DNA of 64,000 nucleotides from Segatella hominis (GTDB lineage: Bacteria > Bacteroidota > Bacteroidia > Bacteroidales > Bacteroidaceae): contig NZ_CP137559.1 in assembly GCF_019249725.2 (NCBI RefSeq), positions 1,859,501-1,923,500 of the forward strand, in the 5' to 3' direction. The translations under genes and the position numbers were made by a program. The stretch's first letter is position 1; every line of letters starts with the position of its first letter. Positions 9,631 through 19,041 of the stretch are shown piece by piece. Under the pieces are notes generated by a model, which ran no database searches, was not told the DNA's origin, and saw only the letters and a program-made list of their open reading frames with translations.

Positions 9631-10998
9631 ATGAAGAAAGTAATCATATTTGCAGCTATATTGCTTAGCTGTTCTACCGGAATGCAAGCGCAAACCGAAA
9701 ACGGTGACAACGATGATGTAATCACCGTAACAGACAAAGACGGAAAAGCAGAAGAAATCGAAGTTCCTACCGGTTTGGAGGACAATCTCGACAGCCTACT
9801 CCATCTCTACAATGCTCAGACATATATGATGCTGGATACAGCATGCAACTACAAGGACGAAAACCGAACATACCCTAAAGAGGTATATATCGACCGCCTG
9901 AAGAGACTCCCTACCATCATAGAGATGCCATACAATGAGGTGGTACAGAAATTCATCGACCGCTATAGCGGCAAGTTACGCCGCTCTGTCAGCTTTATGT
10001 TGGGAGCCAGCAATTTCTACATGCCTATCTTCGAGGAGGCTTTGGAGGCATACAACCTGCCTTTGGAATTGAAATATCTGCCAGTCATTGAATCAGCGCT
10101 CAATCCGAAGGCTGTTTCAAGAGTAGGTGCCACAGGTCTCTGGCAGTTTATGCTGGCCACAGGCAAGCGCTATGGACTGGAAGTAAACTCATTGGTAGAT
10201 GAGCGCCGCGACCCGGTGAAAGCATCTTATGCTGCAGCCCACTACCTGAGTGACCTCTATAAGATCTTCGATGACTGGGGATTGGTAATCGCGGCCTACA
10301 ACTGCGGTCCAAGCAAGGTAAACCAGGCCATCCACCGTGCCAAGGGTTCTGCTGACTACTGGAACATCTATCCATACCTCCCAAAGGAGACCCGTGGATA
10401 TGTACCAGCATTCATCGCAGCCAACTATATCATGAACTACTACTGCGAGCATAATATCTGTCCGATGGTCACAGAGTTGCCAGCCAAGACCGACACCGTA
10501 GTAGTAAACAGAGATCTTCACTTAGAGCAGATTGCACAGGTATTGAATATCAATATCGAACATCTGCGCAACCTCAACCCAGAATACCGCCGCGACATCG
10601 TCAACGGACTCAACAAGCCTAAGACCGTACGTCTGCCAGAATCTCTCGTGGGAGCATTCATCGACAATGAAGACTCTATCTACAACTTCAAGACCGATGA
10701 ACTGCTGTTGAAACGCGATGTAGTGGATGTCAAGGAAGATACACCATCTGTAGGCCGCAACCACAGTTATAGCCGCAGCAGATCTTCTTACAGTTCAAGA
10801 AGTAAAAGCTCTTACAGCAGAAAGAGCAAGAAATCAAAAAAGAAAAAGACAACTCGCAGCAAGAGTGTAACCATCAAGAATGGCGACACCTTATCAGAAA
10901 TAGCAGCACGCAATCACACGACCGTGAAGAAACTTCGCAAACTGAATGGTATTTCTGGTAACACAATACGTGCCGGCAAGAAGATCAAGGTGAAGTAA
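9631..10998 (+). CDS. Membrane-bound lytic transglycosylase (SLT + LysM), MltD-like
   Basis: The enzyme cleaves peptidoglycan glycan strands to form 1,6-anhydro ends. An N-terminal signal peptide (about 20 residues) leads to a transglycosylase domain at about 130-270, with the catalytic glutamate in VIESALNPKAVS, then GATGLWQFM and a YNCGPSKVNQAI motif. A Ser/Arg/Lys-rich linker (about 370-410) joins a single C-terminal LysM domain that binds peptidoglycan. The 455-residue length is typical of MltD-type enzymes in Bacteroidales. rel follows 71 bp downstream. Confidence 0.92.
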   Translation: MKKVIIFAAILLSCSTGMQAQTENGDNDDVITVTDKDGKAEEIEVPTGLEDNLDSLLHLYNAQTYMMLDTACNYKDENRTYPKEVYIDRLKRLPTIIEMPYNEVVQKFIDRYSGKLRRSVSFMLGASNFYMPIFEEALEAYNLPLELKYLPVIESALNPKAVSRVGATGLWQFMLATGKRYGLEVNSLVDERRDPVKASYAAAHYLSDLYKIFDDWGLVIAAYNCGPSKVNQAIHRAKGSADYWNIYPYLPKETRGYVPAFIAANYIMNYYCEHNICPMVTELPAKTDTVVVNRDLHLEQIAQVLNINIEHLRNLNPEYRRDIVNGLNKPKTVRLPESLVGAFIDNEDSIYNFKTDELLLKRDVVDVKEDTPSVGRNHSYSRSRSSYSSRSKSSYSRKSKKSKKKKTTRSKSVTIKNGDTLSEIAARNHTTVKKLRKLNGISGNTIRAGKKIKVK

Positions 10999-11069
10999 AA
11001 CACCTTGATTTGCCGACAGACAACACATACTGATTCATCAACTAAAAATTTCAGCAGGAGGGTAAAACC

Positions 11070-13358
11070 ATGAACGATCAGAACTTGAAGGAACTGGAAA
11101 GAGAGCAGGCTGACAACAAGCTCATCAATGATGCTTTCCAGCATTTGATAGACACATACGTGGCTTCACGCCACCGCAAGAAAGTAGATATCGTAACGAA
11201 AGCTTTCAACTTTGCACGACAAGCTCACAAAGGAGTACGACGACTCTCTGGTGAGCCATATATCATGCACCCTATCGCCGTGGCTCAAATCGCCTGCGAA
11301 GAAATGGGATTAGGCTCTACCAGTATCTGTGCAGCCCTGCTTCATGACGTGGTGGAAGATACTGACTATACTGTAGAAGACATCACCAATATCTTCGGTG
11401 CTAAAATAGCACAGATTGTAGATGGACTGACCAAGATCAGCGGTGGTATCTTTGGAGATAAGGCTTCTGCGCAGGCAGAAAACTTCAAGAAACTCCTGCT
11501 CACCATGAGCGATGATATCCGTGTCATCCTCATCAAGATCTGCGACCGTCTGCACAACATGCGTACCCTCGCTTCCCAACCGGCCAACAAACAATACAAG
11601 ATTGCCGGAGAAACGCTCTACATCTATGCTCCATTAGCTAACCGCCTGGGACTGAACAAGATCAAGACGGAATTGGAGAATCTCAGTTTCAAATACGACC
11701 ACCCGCAGGAATATGCCAACATAGAGCATAAACTTGCAGATACAGAAGCACAGCGTGACAATCTCTTTGCACAGTTTACCGCCCCTATCCGTGAAGAACT
11801 CGATAAGTTGGGCGTAGAATACAAGATCAAAGCCCGTGTAAAAAGCCCTTATTCCATCTGGAACAAGATGCAGAACAAGCATGTCTCGTTCGACGAAATC
11901 TACGATATTCTGGCAGTCCGCATCATCTTTACCCCTAAAGAAAGGGCAAACGAGGTGAACGAATGCTTCAATATCTATGTAGCCATCAGCAAGATATACA
12001 AGAGTCATCCAGACCGTCTGCGCGACTGGCTCAACCATCCGAAAGCAAATGGCTATCAGGCCCTCCACGTCACCCTGATGAGTAAGCAGGGACGCTGGAT
12101 AGAAGTACAGATTCGCTCAGACCGCATGGACGAAGTGGCAGAACAGGGATTTGCCGCACACTGGAAATACAAAGAGGGAGAAAACGAATATACTGAGGAT
12201 GAAAACGAGCTGAACGACTGGCTCGGCACCATCAAGGAAATTCTGGATGACCCACAACCGGATGCCATGGACTTCCTTGATGCCATCAAACTCAACCTCT
12301 TTGCATCAGAAATCTTCGTCTTCACTCCTAAGGGAGAAATCAAGACCATGCCAGCCGACTGTACTGCACTCGACTTCGCTTTCCAGATCCATACCTTCTT
12401 GGGAAGCCATTGTATCGGTGCCAAGGTCAATCATAAACTGGTTCCGCTCAGCCATAAGTTGCAGAGTGGCGACCAGGTGGAAATTCTGACCAGTAAGAGC
12501 CAGCATGTACAACCAGCATGGATCAACTTTGTCAGCACAGCCAAGGCAAAAAGCAAGATACAGGCCATTCTGAGACGAGACAACCGTGAGATACAGAAGA
12601 AAGGTGAGGAAGTACTCAGCGAGTGGCTCCAGAAGAATGCGATGGAGACAACAACGTCTATCGTAGATAAACTTTGCGACTTCCATAACATCCAGAAGCA
12701 TGAGAACTTCTTCCTGGCTTTAGGCAACCATACCATCATCTTAGGAGAAAAGGATCTCGACGAACTGCAGGGTAAGAACAAGAAGGAAAAACAATCCAGC
12801 AGTTGGCGCAACTATATCCCATTCCTCGGCAGCAAGAGCAAGGAGAAAAAGCAGGAAACCGGCACAGAGAAAAAGGAAGAACTCTTCATTGTGGGCAAGG
12901 ATTTCAATAAGAAGAAACCGCTGATCATCACAGAAGAAAACATCAACCAGTTTATCTTCCCTACCTGTTGCCATGCCATCCCTGGAGATGACATCATGGG
13001 ATTCATCGACAACAAGAACCGCATAGAGATACACAAGCGTGCCTGCCAGGTAGCAGCCAAGTTGAAATCCAGCTATGGCAACCGCATCGTAGATGCCAAA
13101 TGGGACATGCACAAGCAGCTACTCTTTGATGCAACCATCGAGATACAGGGCATCGACCGCAAGGGCATGTTGCTTGATGTAAGCAAGGTTATCAGCGACC
13201 AGTTGGGTGTCAATATCCACAAGCTTACCATCAGCAGCGACAATGGTATCTTCGACGGTACCATCGAACTTCGTGTCCACGATAGAGATGAGGTTAAGAA
13301 GATTACCGATATGCTCAAGAATATCGAGGACTTGCAGGATGTGCAGAGAATATTATAA
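11070..13358 (+). CDS. Bifunctional (p)ppGpp synthetase/hydrolase
   Basis: This RelA/SpoT homologue controls the stringent response. The N-terminal HD hydrolase domain is intact (LLHDVVEDT near residue 90). The synthetase domain has the ANGYQALHVT motif near 325 and EVQIRSDRMDEVAEQGFAAHWKYKEG after it. A TGS domain follows at about 410-470 (FTPKGEIKTMPA), and an ACT domain closes the protein at about 685-762. An unusually lysine-rich stretch lies at 570-615. At 762 residues it is normal size. The intact HD motif suggests both making and breaking (p)ppGpp, so Rel or SpoT type. Confidence 0.95.
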   Translation: MNDQNLKELEREQADNKLINDAFQHLIDTYVASRHRKKVDIVTKAFNFARQAHKGVRRLSGEPYIMHPIAVAQIACEEMGLGSTSICAALLHDVVEDTDYTVEDITNIFGAKIAQIVDGLTKISGGIFGDKASAQAENFKKLLLTMSDDIRVILIKICDRLHNMRTLASQPANKQYKIAGETLYIYAPLANRLGLNKIKTELENLSFKYDHPQEYANIEHKLADTEAQRDNLFAQFTAPIREELDKLGVEYKIKARVKSPYSIWNKMQNKHVSFDEIYDILAVRIIFTPKERANEVNECFNIYVAISKIYKSHPDRLRDWLNHPKANGYQALHVTLMSKQGRWIEVQIRSDRMDEVAEQGFAAHWKYKEGENEYTEDENELNDWLGTIKEILDDPQPDAMDFLDAIKLNLFASEIFVFTPKGEIKTMPADCTALDFAFQIHTFLGSHCIGAKVNHKLVPLSHKLQSGDQVEILTSKSQHVQPAWINFVSTAKAKSKIQAILRRDNREIQKKGEEVLSEWLQKNAMETTTSIVDKLCDFHNIQKHENFFLALGNHTIILGEKDLDELQGKNKKEKQSSSWRNYIPFLGSKSKEKKQETGTEKKEELFIVGKDFNKKKPLIITEENINQFIFPTCCHAIPGDDIMGFIDNKNRIEIHKRACQVAAKLKSSYGNRIVDAKWDMHKQLLFDATIEIQGIDRKGMLLDVSKVISDQLGVNIHKLTISSDNGIFDGTIELRVHDRDEVKKITDMLKNIEDLQDVQRIL

Positions 13359-13382
13359 TTCTATATAAATCTACTGTAAACA

Positions 13383-14372
13383 ATGAAAAAGGTATTATTA
13401 GCAATGATGCTATTCTTGGCGGCATGGCCAGTGCTTGCCGCCAACAAGTATGACAACCCGGATACCCTGGTAGTATCCCGAGATGGAACAGGTGAATTCC
13501 GCACCATCGACGAAGCCATCGAAGTCTGCAGAGCCTTCATGGACTATACCAAGGTCATCTATGTAAAAAAAGGAGTGTATAAGGAAAAGCTCATCATCCC
13601 ATCGTGGTTCACCAACATCACCATCTGTGGTGAAGACCGTGACAACACCATCATTACGTGGGATGACCATGCCAACATCAAGATGCCAGTAGGCGGTCTG
13701 GATTCAGAAGCAGCCGTAAAAGGTAAACCGATGGGCACCTTCCGCACCTATACCCTCAAGGTTCAAGGAAGCTACATCACGCTCAAGGATATCACCATTG
13801 AAAATAATGCAGCCAAGTTAGGACAGGCAGTAGCCCTGCATACAGAAGGCGACCATATCCTGGTACAAAACTGCCGCTTATTGGGCAATCAGGATACAGT
13901 CTATACTGGCGTAGGTGGCACAAGAGTAGCTTTCTACGACTGCTATATCGAGGGAACAACTGATTTCATCTTCGGTCCAAGTATTGCCTGGTTCCAGAAT
14001 TGCGAAATCCACAGCAAGGCAAACAGCTATATCACAGCAGCCTCTACCCCAGCAGGTCAGAAGTACGGCTATGTCTTCTACAAGTGCAGACTGACAGCCG
14101 ACAAGGATGTGGACAAAGTATATTTAGGCCGTCCTTGGCGTCCATTTGCAGCCACCATTTTCATGGATTGTGAACTGGGCAAACATATCCGTCCAGAAGG
14201 ATGGCACAACTGGAATAATGCCAAGAATGAAGAAACTGCCCGTTATGCAGAATATGGCAACAAAGGCGAAGGAGCATCAACCAAGAATCGTGTAAAATGG
14301 AGCAAGCAACTCACCAAGAAAGAAGCTGCCAAAGTAACGCTTCTTGATGCATTCGGAGAAGATTGCTGGTAA
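13383..14372 (+). CDS. Pectinesterase (carbohydrate esterase family 8)
   Basis: This exported enzyme would remove methyl esters from homogalacturonan. The N-terminus is a clear signal peptide ending near VLAA. The right-handed beta-helix carries the family motifs GxYxEKLIIP, LGNQDTVYTG, and the catalytic IEGTTDFIFG with its aspartate, then the LGRPWRPFA motif near residue 243. At 329 residues it is a single-domain enzyme. It lies 24 bp after rel but is probably a separate function. No other pectin genes are adjacent. Confidence 0.95.
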   Translation: MKKVLLAMMLFLAAWPVLAANKYDNPDTLVVSRDGTGEFRTIDEAIEVCRAFMDYTKVIYVKKGVYKEKLIIPSWFTNITICGEDRDNTIITWDDHANIKMPVGGLDSEAAVKGKPMGTFRTYTLKVQGSYITLKDITIENNAAKLGQAVALHTEGDHILVQNCRLLGNQDTVYTGVGGTRVAFYDCYIEGTTDFIFGPSIAWFQNCEIHSKANSYITAASTPAGQKYGYVFYKCRLTADKDVDKVYLGRPWRPFAATIFMDCELGKHIRPEGWHNWNNAKNEETARYAEYGNKGEGASTKNRVKWSKQLTKKEAAKVTLLDAFGEDCW

Positions 14373-14443
14373 TCTTCCGCCATCAAAAAGGAAGATTTAG
14401 ATAAAACAAAAAGAAGATTTCTATAAAAGAAGATTTCTTTTAA

Positions 14444-14517
14444 AAAAGAGGAATAGGATAAGGGAAAAACAAAAACCTCCAAGCAGGTTTCATTCCCATT
14501 ATCTTATTCCTCTTTTG
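14444..14517. terminator. Bidirectional terminator between pectinesterase and merR gene
   Basis: AAAAGAGGAATA with GATAA at about 14446-14461 is complementary to the stretch ending ATTCCTCTTTT at 14500-14516. A- and T-rich flanks suit termination from both sides. The rest of 14373-14641 is AT-rich, and I see no gene in it. Confidence 0.7.
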
Positions 14518-14641
14518 TATTCCTAATATCAGAATATTCTATAATCCTCCATATTGGAATATCATATTCATAATATTAAATCCGTGCAATCTACATAATC
14601 CGTGCCTAAAAAACAGTGCTAAAATAAAAACAGTTCCCAGC

Positions 14642-14989
14642 TTAGACCAATGTATCGATTTGCTTTTTCAAGTCTTTCAACTGATCTCTCACGCTAATCA
14701 AAGTATCCAAGACTTCCGATGATTTATCAGCACCGGAACGGTTTTGCTGGAGATATTTTCGGGCAGCAGCAATCTTAAATCCCTTCACTTTGATCAGCGA
14801 ATAAATCACCTTAATCTGCTCAATATCCTTCTCTGTATATTGACGCACCTTATTGGCAGTAACCTTCGGTTTGATAAAGGTAAACTCCTTCTCCCAATAA
14901 CGCAGAGTAGATTCATTCACCCCTATCATTTCAGCTACTTCTTTGATGGAGTAGTATAATTTCACCGGTTTATCTGTATTTAATGCCAT
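14642..14989 (-). CDS. MerR-family transcriptional regulator
   Basis: This 115-residue protein has an N-terminal winged helix-turn-helix of the MerR type (YYSIKEVAEMIGVNESTLRYWEKEF) and a further wing to about residue 75. Then comes an alpha-helical tail (VRDQLKDLKKQIDTLV) that should form the dimer coiled coil. There is no visible effector domain or metal-binding cysteines, so the ligand is unknown. It is divergent from alaS, with its own -7 box at 15030-15037. Small MerR proteins of this kind beside alaS recur in Bacteroidales. Confidence 0.92.
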   Translation of the reverse strand: MALNTDKPVKLYYSIKEVAEMIGVNESTLRYWEKEFTFIKPKVTANKVRQYTEKDIEQIKVIYSLIKVKGFKIAAARKYLQQNRSGADKSSEVLDTLISVRDQLKDLKKQIDTLV

Positions 14990-15029
14990 ATTTTACCCAC
15001 TTAAATTTCAAAAATAATTAATTTAGTTG

Positions 15030-15037
15030 CAAAATTA
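15030..15037 (-). promoter_or_regulatory. -7 box of the merR-family gene
   Basis: The minus strand reads TAATTTTG, matching TAnnTTTG, about 40 bp before the start codon. Confidence 0.65.
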
Positions 15038-15049
15038 AACAATTCTTCT

Positions 15050-15057
15050 TATCTTTG
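15050..15057 (+). promoter_or_regulatory. -7 box of alaS
   Basis: TATCTTTG matches TAnnTTTG and lies about 112 bp before the alaS start. The two divergent -7 boxes are only 12 bp apart. Confidence 0.65.
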
Positions 15058-15169
15058 CAAAGTTTTTGGGGAGAAAATGCCCTAAAGGGCAAAAATAATT
15101 CAAAGAGAGGATGTCGCCATCCCCTCTTCCAAACAGGAAATAGAAATTAAAGATAAATATAAAATAGAT

Positions 15170-17833
15170 ATGATGACAGCTAATGAAGTGCGCGAATCCT
15201 TCAAGAAATTCTTCGAAGGAAAAGGCCACAAAATTGTTCCATCAGCACCTATGGTTATCAAGGATGACCCTACGCTGATGTTTACAAACGCTGGTATGAA
15301 CCAGTGGAAAGACATCATCCTCGGTACAAAAGATCCAGGCAAGGATGTACGTCGTGTTGATACTCAGAAATGTCTCCGTGTAAGCGGTAAGCACAACGAC
15401 CTCGAAGAGGTGGGTCACGATACTTACCACCACACCATGTTCGAGATGCTCGGTAACTGGAGCTTCGGCGACTACTTTAAGGAGGGTGCCATTGATTTGG
15501 CATGGGAGTATCTTACTGAAGTTTTGAAGCTCAACCCAGCCGACCTCTATGTTACCGTATTCGAGGGTAGCAAGGAGGAAGGTCTGGAACGCGACAACGA
15601 GGCTGCAGGTTACTGGGCTAAGCACGTGCCAGCCGACCACATCATCAATGGTAACAAGCACGACAACTTCTGGGAGATGGGCGAAACAGGTCCTTGCGGT
15701 CCTTGCTCAGAGATTCACGTGGATTCTCGTACTCCGGAAGAGAAGGCTCAGGTGCCAGGCCGTGAGTTGGTAAACAAAGATAACCCTCAGGTCATCGAAA
15801 TCTGGAACATCGTGTTCATGCAGTACAACCGCAAGGCTGATGGTTCTCTTGAACCACTCCCAATGCACGTTATCGATACAGGTATGGGCTTCGAGCGCTT
15901 GGTTCGCATGTTGCAGGACAAGCACTCTAACTATGATACAGATATCTTCCAGCCAATCATCAAGGAAATTGAGACAATCTCTGGCAAGAAGTATGGCTTT
16001 ACTACTCCTACCGGTGAAAATGGTGAGGGCAAGGATGAGCAGGAGAAGGTCGACATCGCTATGCGTGTTTGCGCCGACCACCTCCGTGCCGTAGCCTTCT
16101 CTATCGCCGACGGCCAGTTGCCAAGCAATGCCAAGGCTGGTTACGTAATCCGCCGTATCTTGCGCCGTGCCGTACGTTACGCTTACACATTCCTCGGTCA
16201 GAAGCAGGCATTCATGTACAAGCTCGTCAATGTATTGGTAGAGCAGATGGGTGCAGCCTTCCCAGAGTTGCCAGCTCAGCAGGAACTCATCACCCGCGTG
16301 ATGAAAGAGGAAGAGGATTCATTCCTCCGCACCTTGGAGAAGGGTATCAACCTCCTCAATGGTGATATGGACGAGCTCAAGGCTCATGGCGAGACTCAAC
16401 TCGACGGCGTGAGCGCATTCCGCCTCTTCGATACCTACGGTTTCCCTCTCGACCTCACAGAGTTGATCTGCCGTGAGAATGGTTACACCGTTGATGCAGC
16501 CGGCTTCGATGAGGAGATGAAGAAGCAGAAGGAACGTGCCCGCAATGCTGCTGCCGTTGAGAACGGTGACTGGGAGGTATTGCAGGAAGGCGACCAAAAT
16601 TTCGTTGGTTACGACTATACAGAATATGAGTGCCACATCCTCCGCTATCGCAAAGTGACTCAGAAGAAGAACAGTTTCTATGAGCTGGTACTCGACAACA
16701 CTCCTTTCTATGGCGAAATGGGTGGACAGGTTGGCGACAAGGGTGTGCTCGTCAGCGAGAATGAGACCATTCTGGTCATCGACACTAAGCGTGAGAACAA
16801 CCAGAGCATCCACATCGTAAAGGAGTTGCCAAAGGATGTAAATGCTGACTTCATGGCTTGCGTTGATATCGAGAGCCGCGAGGGAAGCGCTGCCAACCAT
16901 ACAGCTACCCACTTGCTCGACTACTGTCTGAAGCAGGTTTTGGGCGAGCACGTAGAGCAGAAGGGTTCTTATGTAGATAAGGACACCTTGCGTTTCGACT
17001 TCTCTCACTTCCAGAAGGTAACTGATGAGGAGCTCCGCAAGGTAGAGCACATGGTAAACGAGATGATCCGTGCCGACTATCCATTGGATGAGCACCGCGA
17101 TACTCCTATCGAGGAGGCTAAGGAACTTGGCGCTATCGCCCTCTTCGGCGAGAAGTATGGCGACAAGGTTCGTGTGGTTCGCTTCGGTCCATCTGCTGAG
17201 TTCTGTGGTGGTATTCACGCCAAGAGCACCGGCAAGATTGGTTTCTTCAAGATTATCTCTGAGAGCAGCGTTGCAGCCGGCATCCGCCGTATCGAGGCTT
17301 TGACAGGTAAGGCATGCGAGGAGGCAATCTACGGCTTGCAGGATACCATCGTAGCGTTGAAGGGCTTGTTCAACAACGCCAAGGATCTCGAGGGTGTTAT
17401 CAGAAAGTACATCGACGAGCACGATGCCTTGAAGAAGGATGTTGAGAAGTTCCAGGCTCAGGCTGTGGAGCGCACTAAGGATAAGCTCGTAGAGAATGCA
17501 AGAGAAATCAACGGTGTGAAGGTTGTTACAGCCGTATTACCAATGGAGCCAGCAGCTGCCAAGGATTTGGTATTCAAGGTTCGCGAGGCATTGCCAGAGA
17601 ACATGATTTGCGTGGTAGGTTCTGTTTATAACGACAAGCCTATGCTCAGCGTAATGTTCAGCGATGATATGGTTAAGGATCACGGTTTGAACGCAGGTAA
17701 GATGATTCGCGAAGCTGCCAAGTTGATTCAGGGTGGCGGTGGCGGTCAGCCTCACTATGCCCAGGCTGGCGGTAAAAACAAGGACGGCTTGAGCGCTGCA
17801 GTAGATAAGGTTGTAGAGTTGGCTCAGCTGTAA
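15170..17833 (+). CDS. alaS: Alanyl-tRNA synthetase
   Basis: This class II synthetase charges tRNA-Ala and clears mischarged tRNA. Motifs in order: the N-terminal [13 protein letters not shown] and [14 protein letters not shown] class II core, [12 protein letters not shown], the [11 protein letters not shown] helix, then the editing domain with the zinc-binding [17 protein letters not shown] and a C-Ala domain to residue 887. The length is normal. Two adjacent ATGs (15170, 15173) are both possible starts. A textbook terminator follows at 17895-17936. Confidence 0.97.
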   Translation: MMTANEVRESFKKFFEGKGHKIVPSAPMVIKDDPTLMFTNAGMNQWKDIILGTKDPGKDVRRVDTQKCLRVSGKHNDLEEVGHDTYHHTMFEMLGNWSFGDYFKEGAIDLAWEYLTEVLKLNPADLYVTVFEGSKEEGLERDNEAAGYWAKHVPADHIINGNKHDNFWEMGETGPCGPCSEIHVDSRTPEEKAQVPGRELVNKDNPQVIEIWNIVFMQYNRKADGSLEPLPMHVIDTGMGFERLVRMLQDKHSNYDTDIFQPIIKEIETISGKKYGFTTPTGENGEGKDEQEKVDIAMRVCADHLRAVAFSIADGQLPSNAKAGYVIRRILRRAVRYAYTFLGQKQAFMYKLVNVLVEQMGAAFPELPAQQELITRVMKEEEDSFLRTLEKGINLLNGDMDELKAHGETQLDGVSAFRLFDTYGFPLDLTELICRENGYTVDAAGFDEEMKKQKERARNAAAVENGDWEVLQEGDQNFVGYDYTEYECHILRYRKVTQKKNSFYELVLDNTPFYGEMGGQVGDKGVLVSENETILVIDTKRENNQSIHIVKELPKDVNADFMACVDIESREGSAANHTATHLLDYCLKQVLGEHVEQKGSYVDKDTLRFDFSHFQKVTDEELRKVEHMVNEMIRADYPLDEHRDTPIEEAKELGAIALFGEKYGDKVRVVRFGPSAEFCGGIHAKSTGKIGFFKIISESSVAAGIRRIEALTGKACEEAIYGLQDTIVALKGLFNNAKDLEGVIRKYIDEHDALKKDVEKFQAQAVERTKDKLVENAREINGVKVVTAVLPMEPAAAKDLVFKVREALPENMICVVGSVYNDKPMLSVMFSDDMVKDHGLNAGKMIREAAKLIQGGGGGQPHYAQAGGKNKDGLSAAVDKVVELAQL

Positions 17834-17894
17834 TAAGTCACTCCCAAAGAGTATATCATAGAGTAACCTTAACTCTTATATATAATAAGGTATA

Positions 17895-17936
17895 AAGGGT
17901 TGCAATCCATATTTTCGAGGATTGCAACCCTTTTTT
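17895..17936 (+). terminator. Rho-independent terminator after alaS
   Basis: AAGGGTTGCAATCC (17895-17908) pairs with GGATTGCAACCC (17919-17930) and is followed by TTTTTT. Confidence 0.93.
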
Positions 17937-17975
17937 CTATTGACATTAGAGGAGTCTCCATATCATAATTATTAG

Positions 17976-18046
17976 TTTATGATAATCGTCAAATGATAAA
18001 ATTCCTTATTTCATTATCATTTTATGATAATCACTTTATGATAATC
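17976..18046 (+). repeat. Three copies of a 12-bp repeat, TTTATGATAATC
   Basis: Exact copies stand at 17976-17987, 18021-18032 and 18035-18046, with a related ATTATCATTTTATGATAAT palindrome between. They sit just upstream of a TATCTTTG -7 box at 18060-18067. They may be operator sites left from the gene whose 3' end survives at 18057-18326. Confidence 0.8.
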
Positions 18047-18056
18047 GGAATAAAAG

Positions 18057-18326
18057 TTGTATCTTTGCAGAAAAGACACCTACGAGACCCTTCTACGCCA
18101 GATGCCGGAAAAGCAGCGCAATGTCTTCATTGCCATCTCTGCAGAGGGCGAAGCCAGAAGCGTAAAGAGCGGAGCCTTTGCCAAGAAATACCACCTCCCA
18201 TCACCAAGTTCTGTCAACTCTGCCTTGAAGGGATTGCTGGAAAAAGATTTCATCACCCAGCAGGATGATGCCTACGTGGTATATGACAAGTTCTTCGATT
18301 TGTGGCTGAAGAAGTATCTGAAATAG
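18057..18326 (+). pseudogene. C-terminal remnant of an archaeal-type AAA ATPase
   Basis: About 85 codons encode only the winged-helix end typical of the Bacteroidota ATPase_2-like proteins (PSPSSVNSALKGLLEKDFI, then YDKFFDLWLKKYL). Walker motifs and the whole ATPase core are absent. The homologous reading frame begins inside the -7 promoter box, as if a deletion fused promoter and tail. The first ATG inside is at 18102, giving about 75 residues. It could be expressed as a small protein, but a decayed gene is more likely. Confidence 0.65.
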
Positions 18327-18387
18327 TATAAGGTGATTCCAATATTTTTTGTTACCTTTACACCCAAATTTAAATACATATTTTAAT

Positions 18388-18897
18388 ATGGCTATCATAA
18401 AGACAGTAGAGGGAAAGACTCCCCGATGGGGAAAGAATTGTTTTATCGCTGAGAATGCCGTACTGACCGGCGATTGTATTCTTGGCGATGACTGCAGCAT
18501 CTGGTATAGTGCGGTATTGCGCTCAGACGTGGATGCTATCAGATGTGGAAACAGGGTAAATGTGCAGGATTGCGCCTGCATTCATCAAACCGGTACAATG
18601 CCTTGCATCCTGGAAGATGATGTATCTGTGGGACATGGGGCCATCGTTCATGGAGCCACAGTTAGAAAAGGTGCTCTCATCGGCATGAATGCCACTGTGC
18701 TTGACAAGGCAGATATCGGAGAAGGAGCTATCATTGCTGCAGGTGCAGTAGTTACCCATGGCACTAAGGTTCCTGCACATGAGATTTGGGCTGGTATTCC
18801 AGCTAGGAAGGTGAAGTCTTGCAATCCCGGACAAGCCGAGGAGTTTGCCAAGCATTATTCCGGATATATCAAGGACTGGTATCTGAAGGAAGATTGA
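18388..18897 (+). CDS. Gamma-carbonic-anhydrase-like hexapeptide-repeat protein
   Basis: The product is a left-handed beta-helix protein of the gamma-CA/PaaY/YrdA family, about 169 residues, forming trimers. The repeats run from about residue 20 to 140, with the metal-site pattern: RSD, then CIHQT, then VGHGAIVHGATV containing the histidines expected to bind metal. A C-terminal helix follows. I place the start at the ATG at 18388 (MAIIKTVEGK). The longer frame from 18349 uses a weak start over promoter-like DNA. Its real substrate is unproven. Confidence 0.9.
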   Translation: MAIIKTVEGKTPRWGKNCFIAENAVLTGDCILGDDCSIWYSAVLRSDVDAIRCGNRVNVQDCACIHQTGTMPCILEDDVSVGHGAIVHGATVRKGALIGMNATVLDKADIGEGAIIAAGAVVTHGTKVPAHEIWAGIPARKVKSCNPGQAEEFAKHYSGYIKDWYLKED

Positions 18898-18993
18898 TAG
18901 AAAGGTATCTTGGCAAGGAGACTATCATCGTATTAGTAGGTCAACGACGTGTAATAAAAGCTGCATAATGAAGATGATTCGTGACCGTAAAAC

Positions 18994-19024
18994 AAAAATG
19001 CGCCCGCACAATACGGACGCATTT
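18994..19024 (-). terminator. Terminator after the GH13 gene
   Basis: AAATGCGcCCG (18997-19007) pairs with CGGaCGCATTT (19014-19024). Read leftwards the stem is followed by TTTTGTTTT. Confidence 0.75.
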
Positions 19025-19041
19025 CTGTTTTTATAAAAGCT

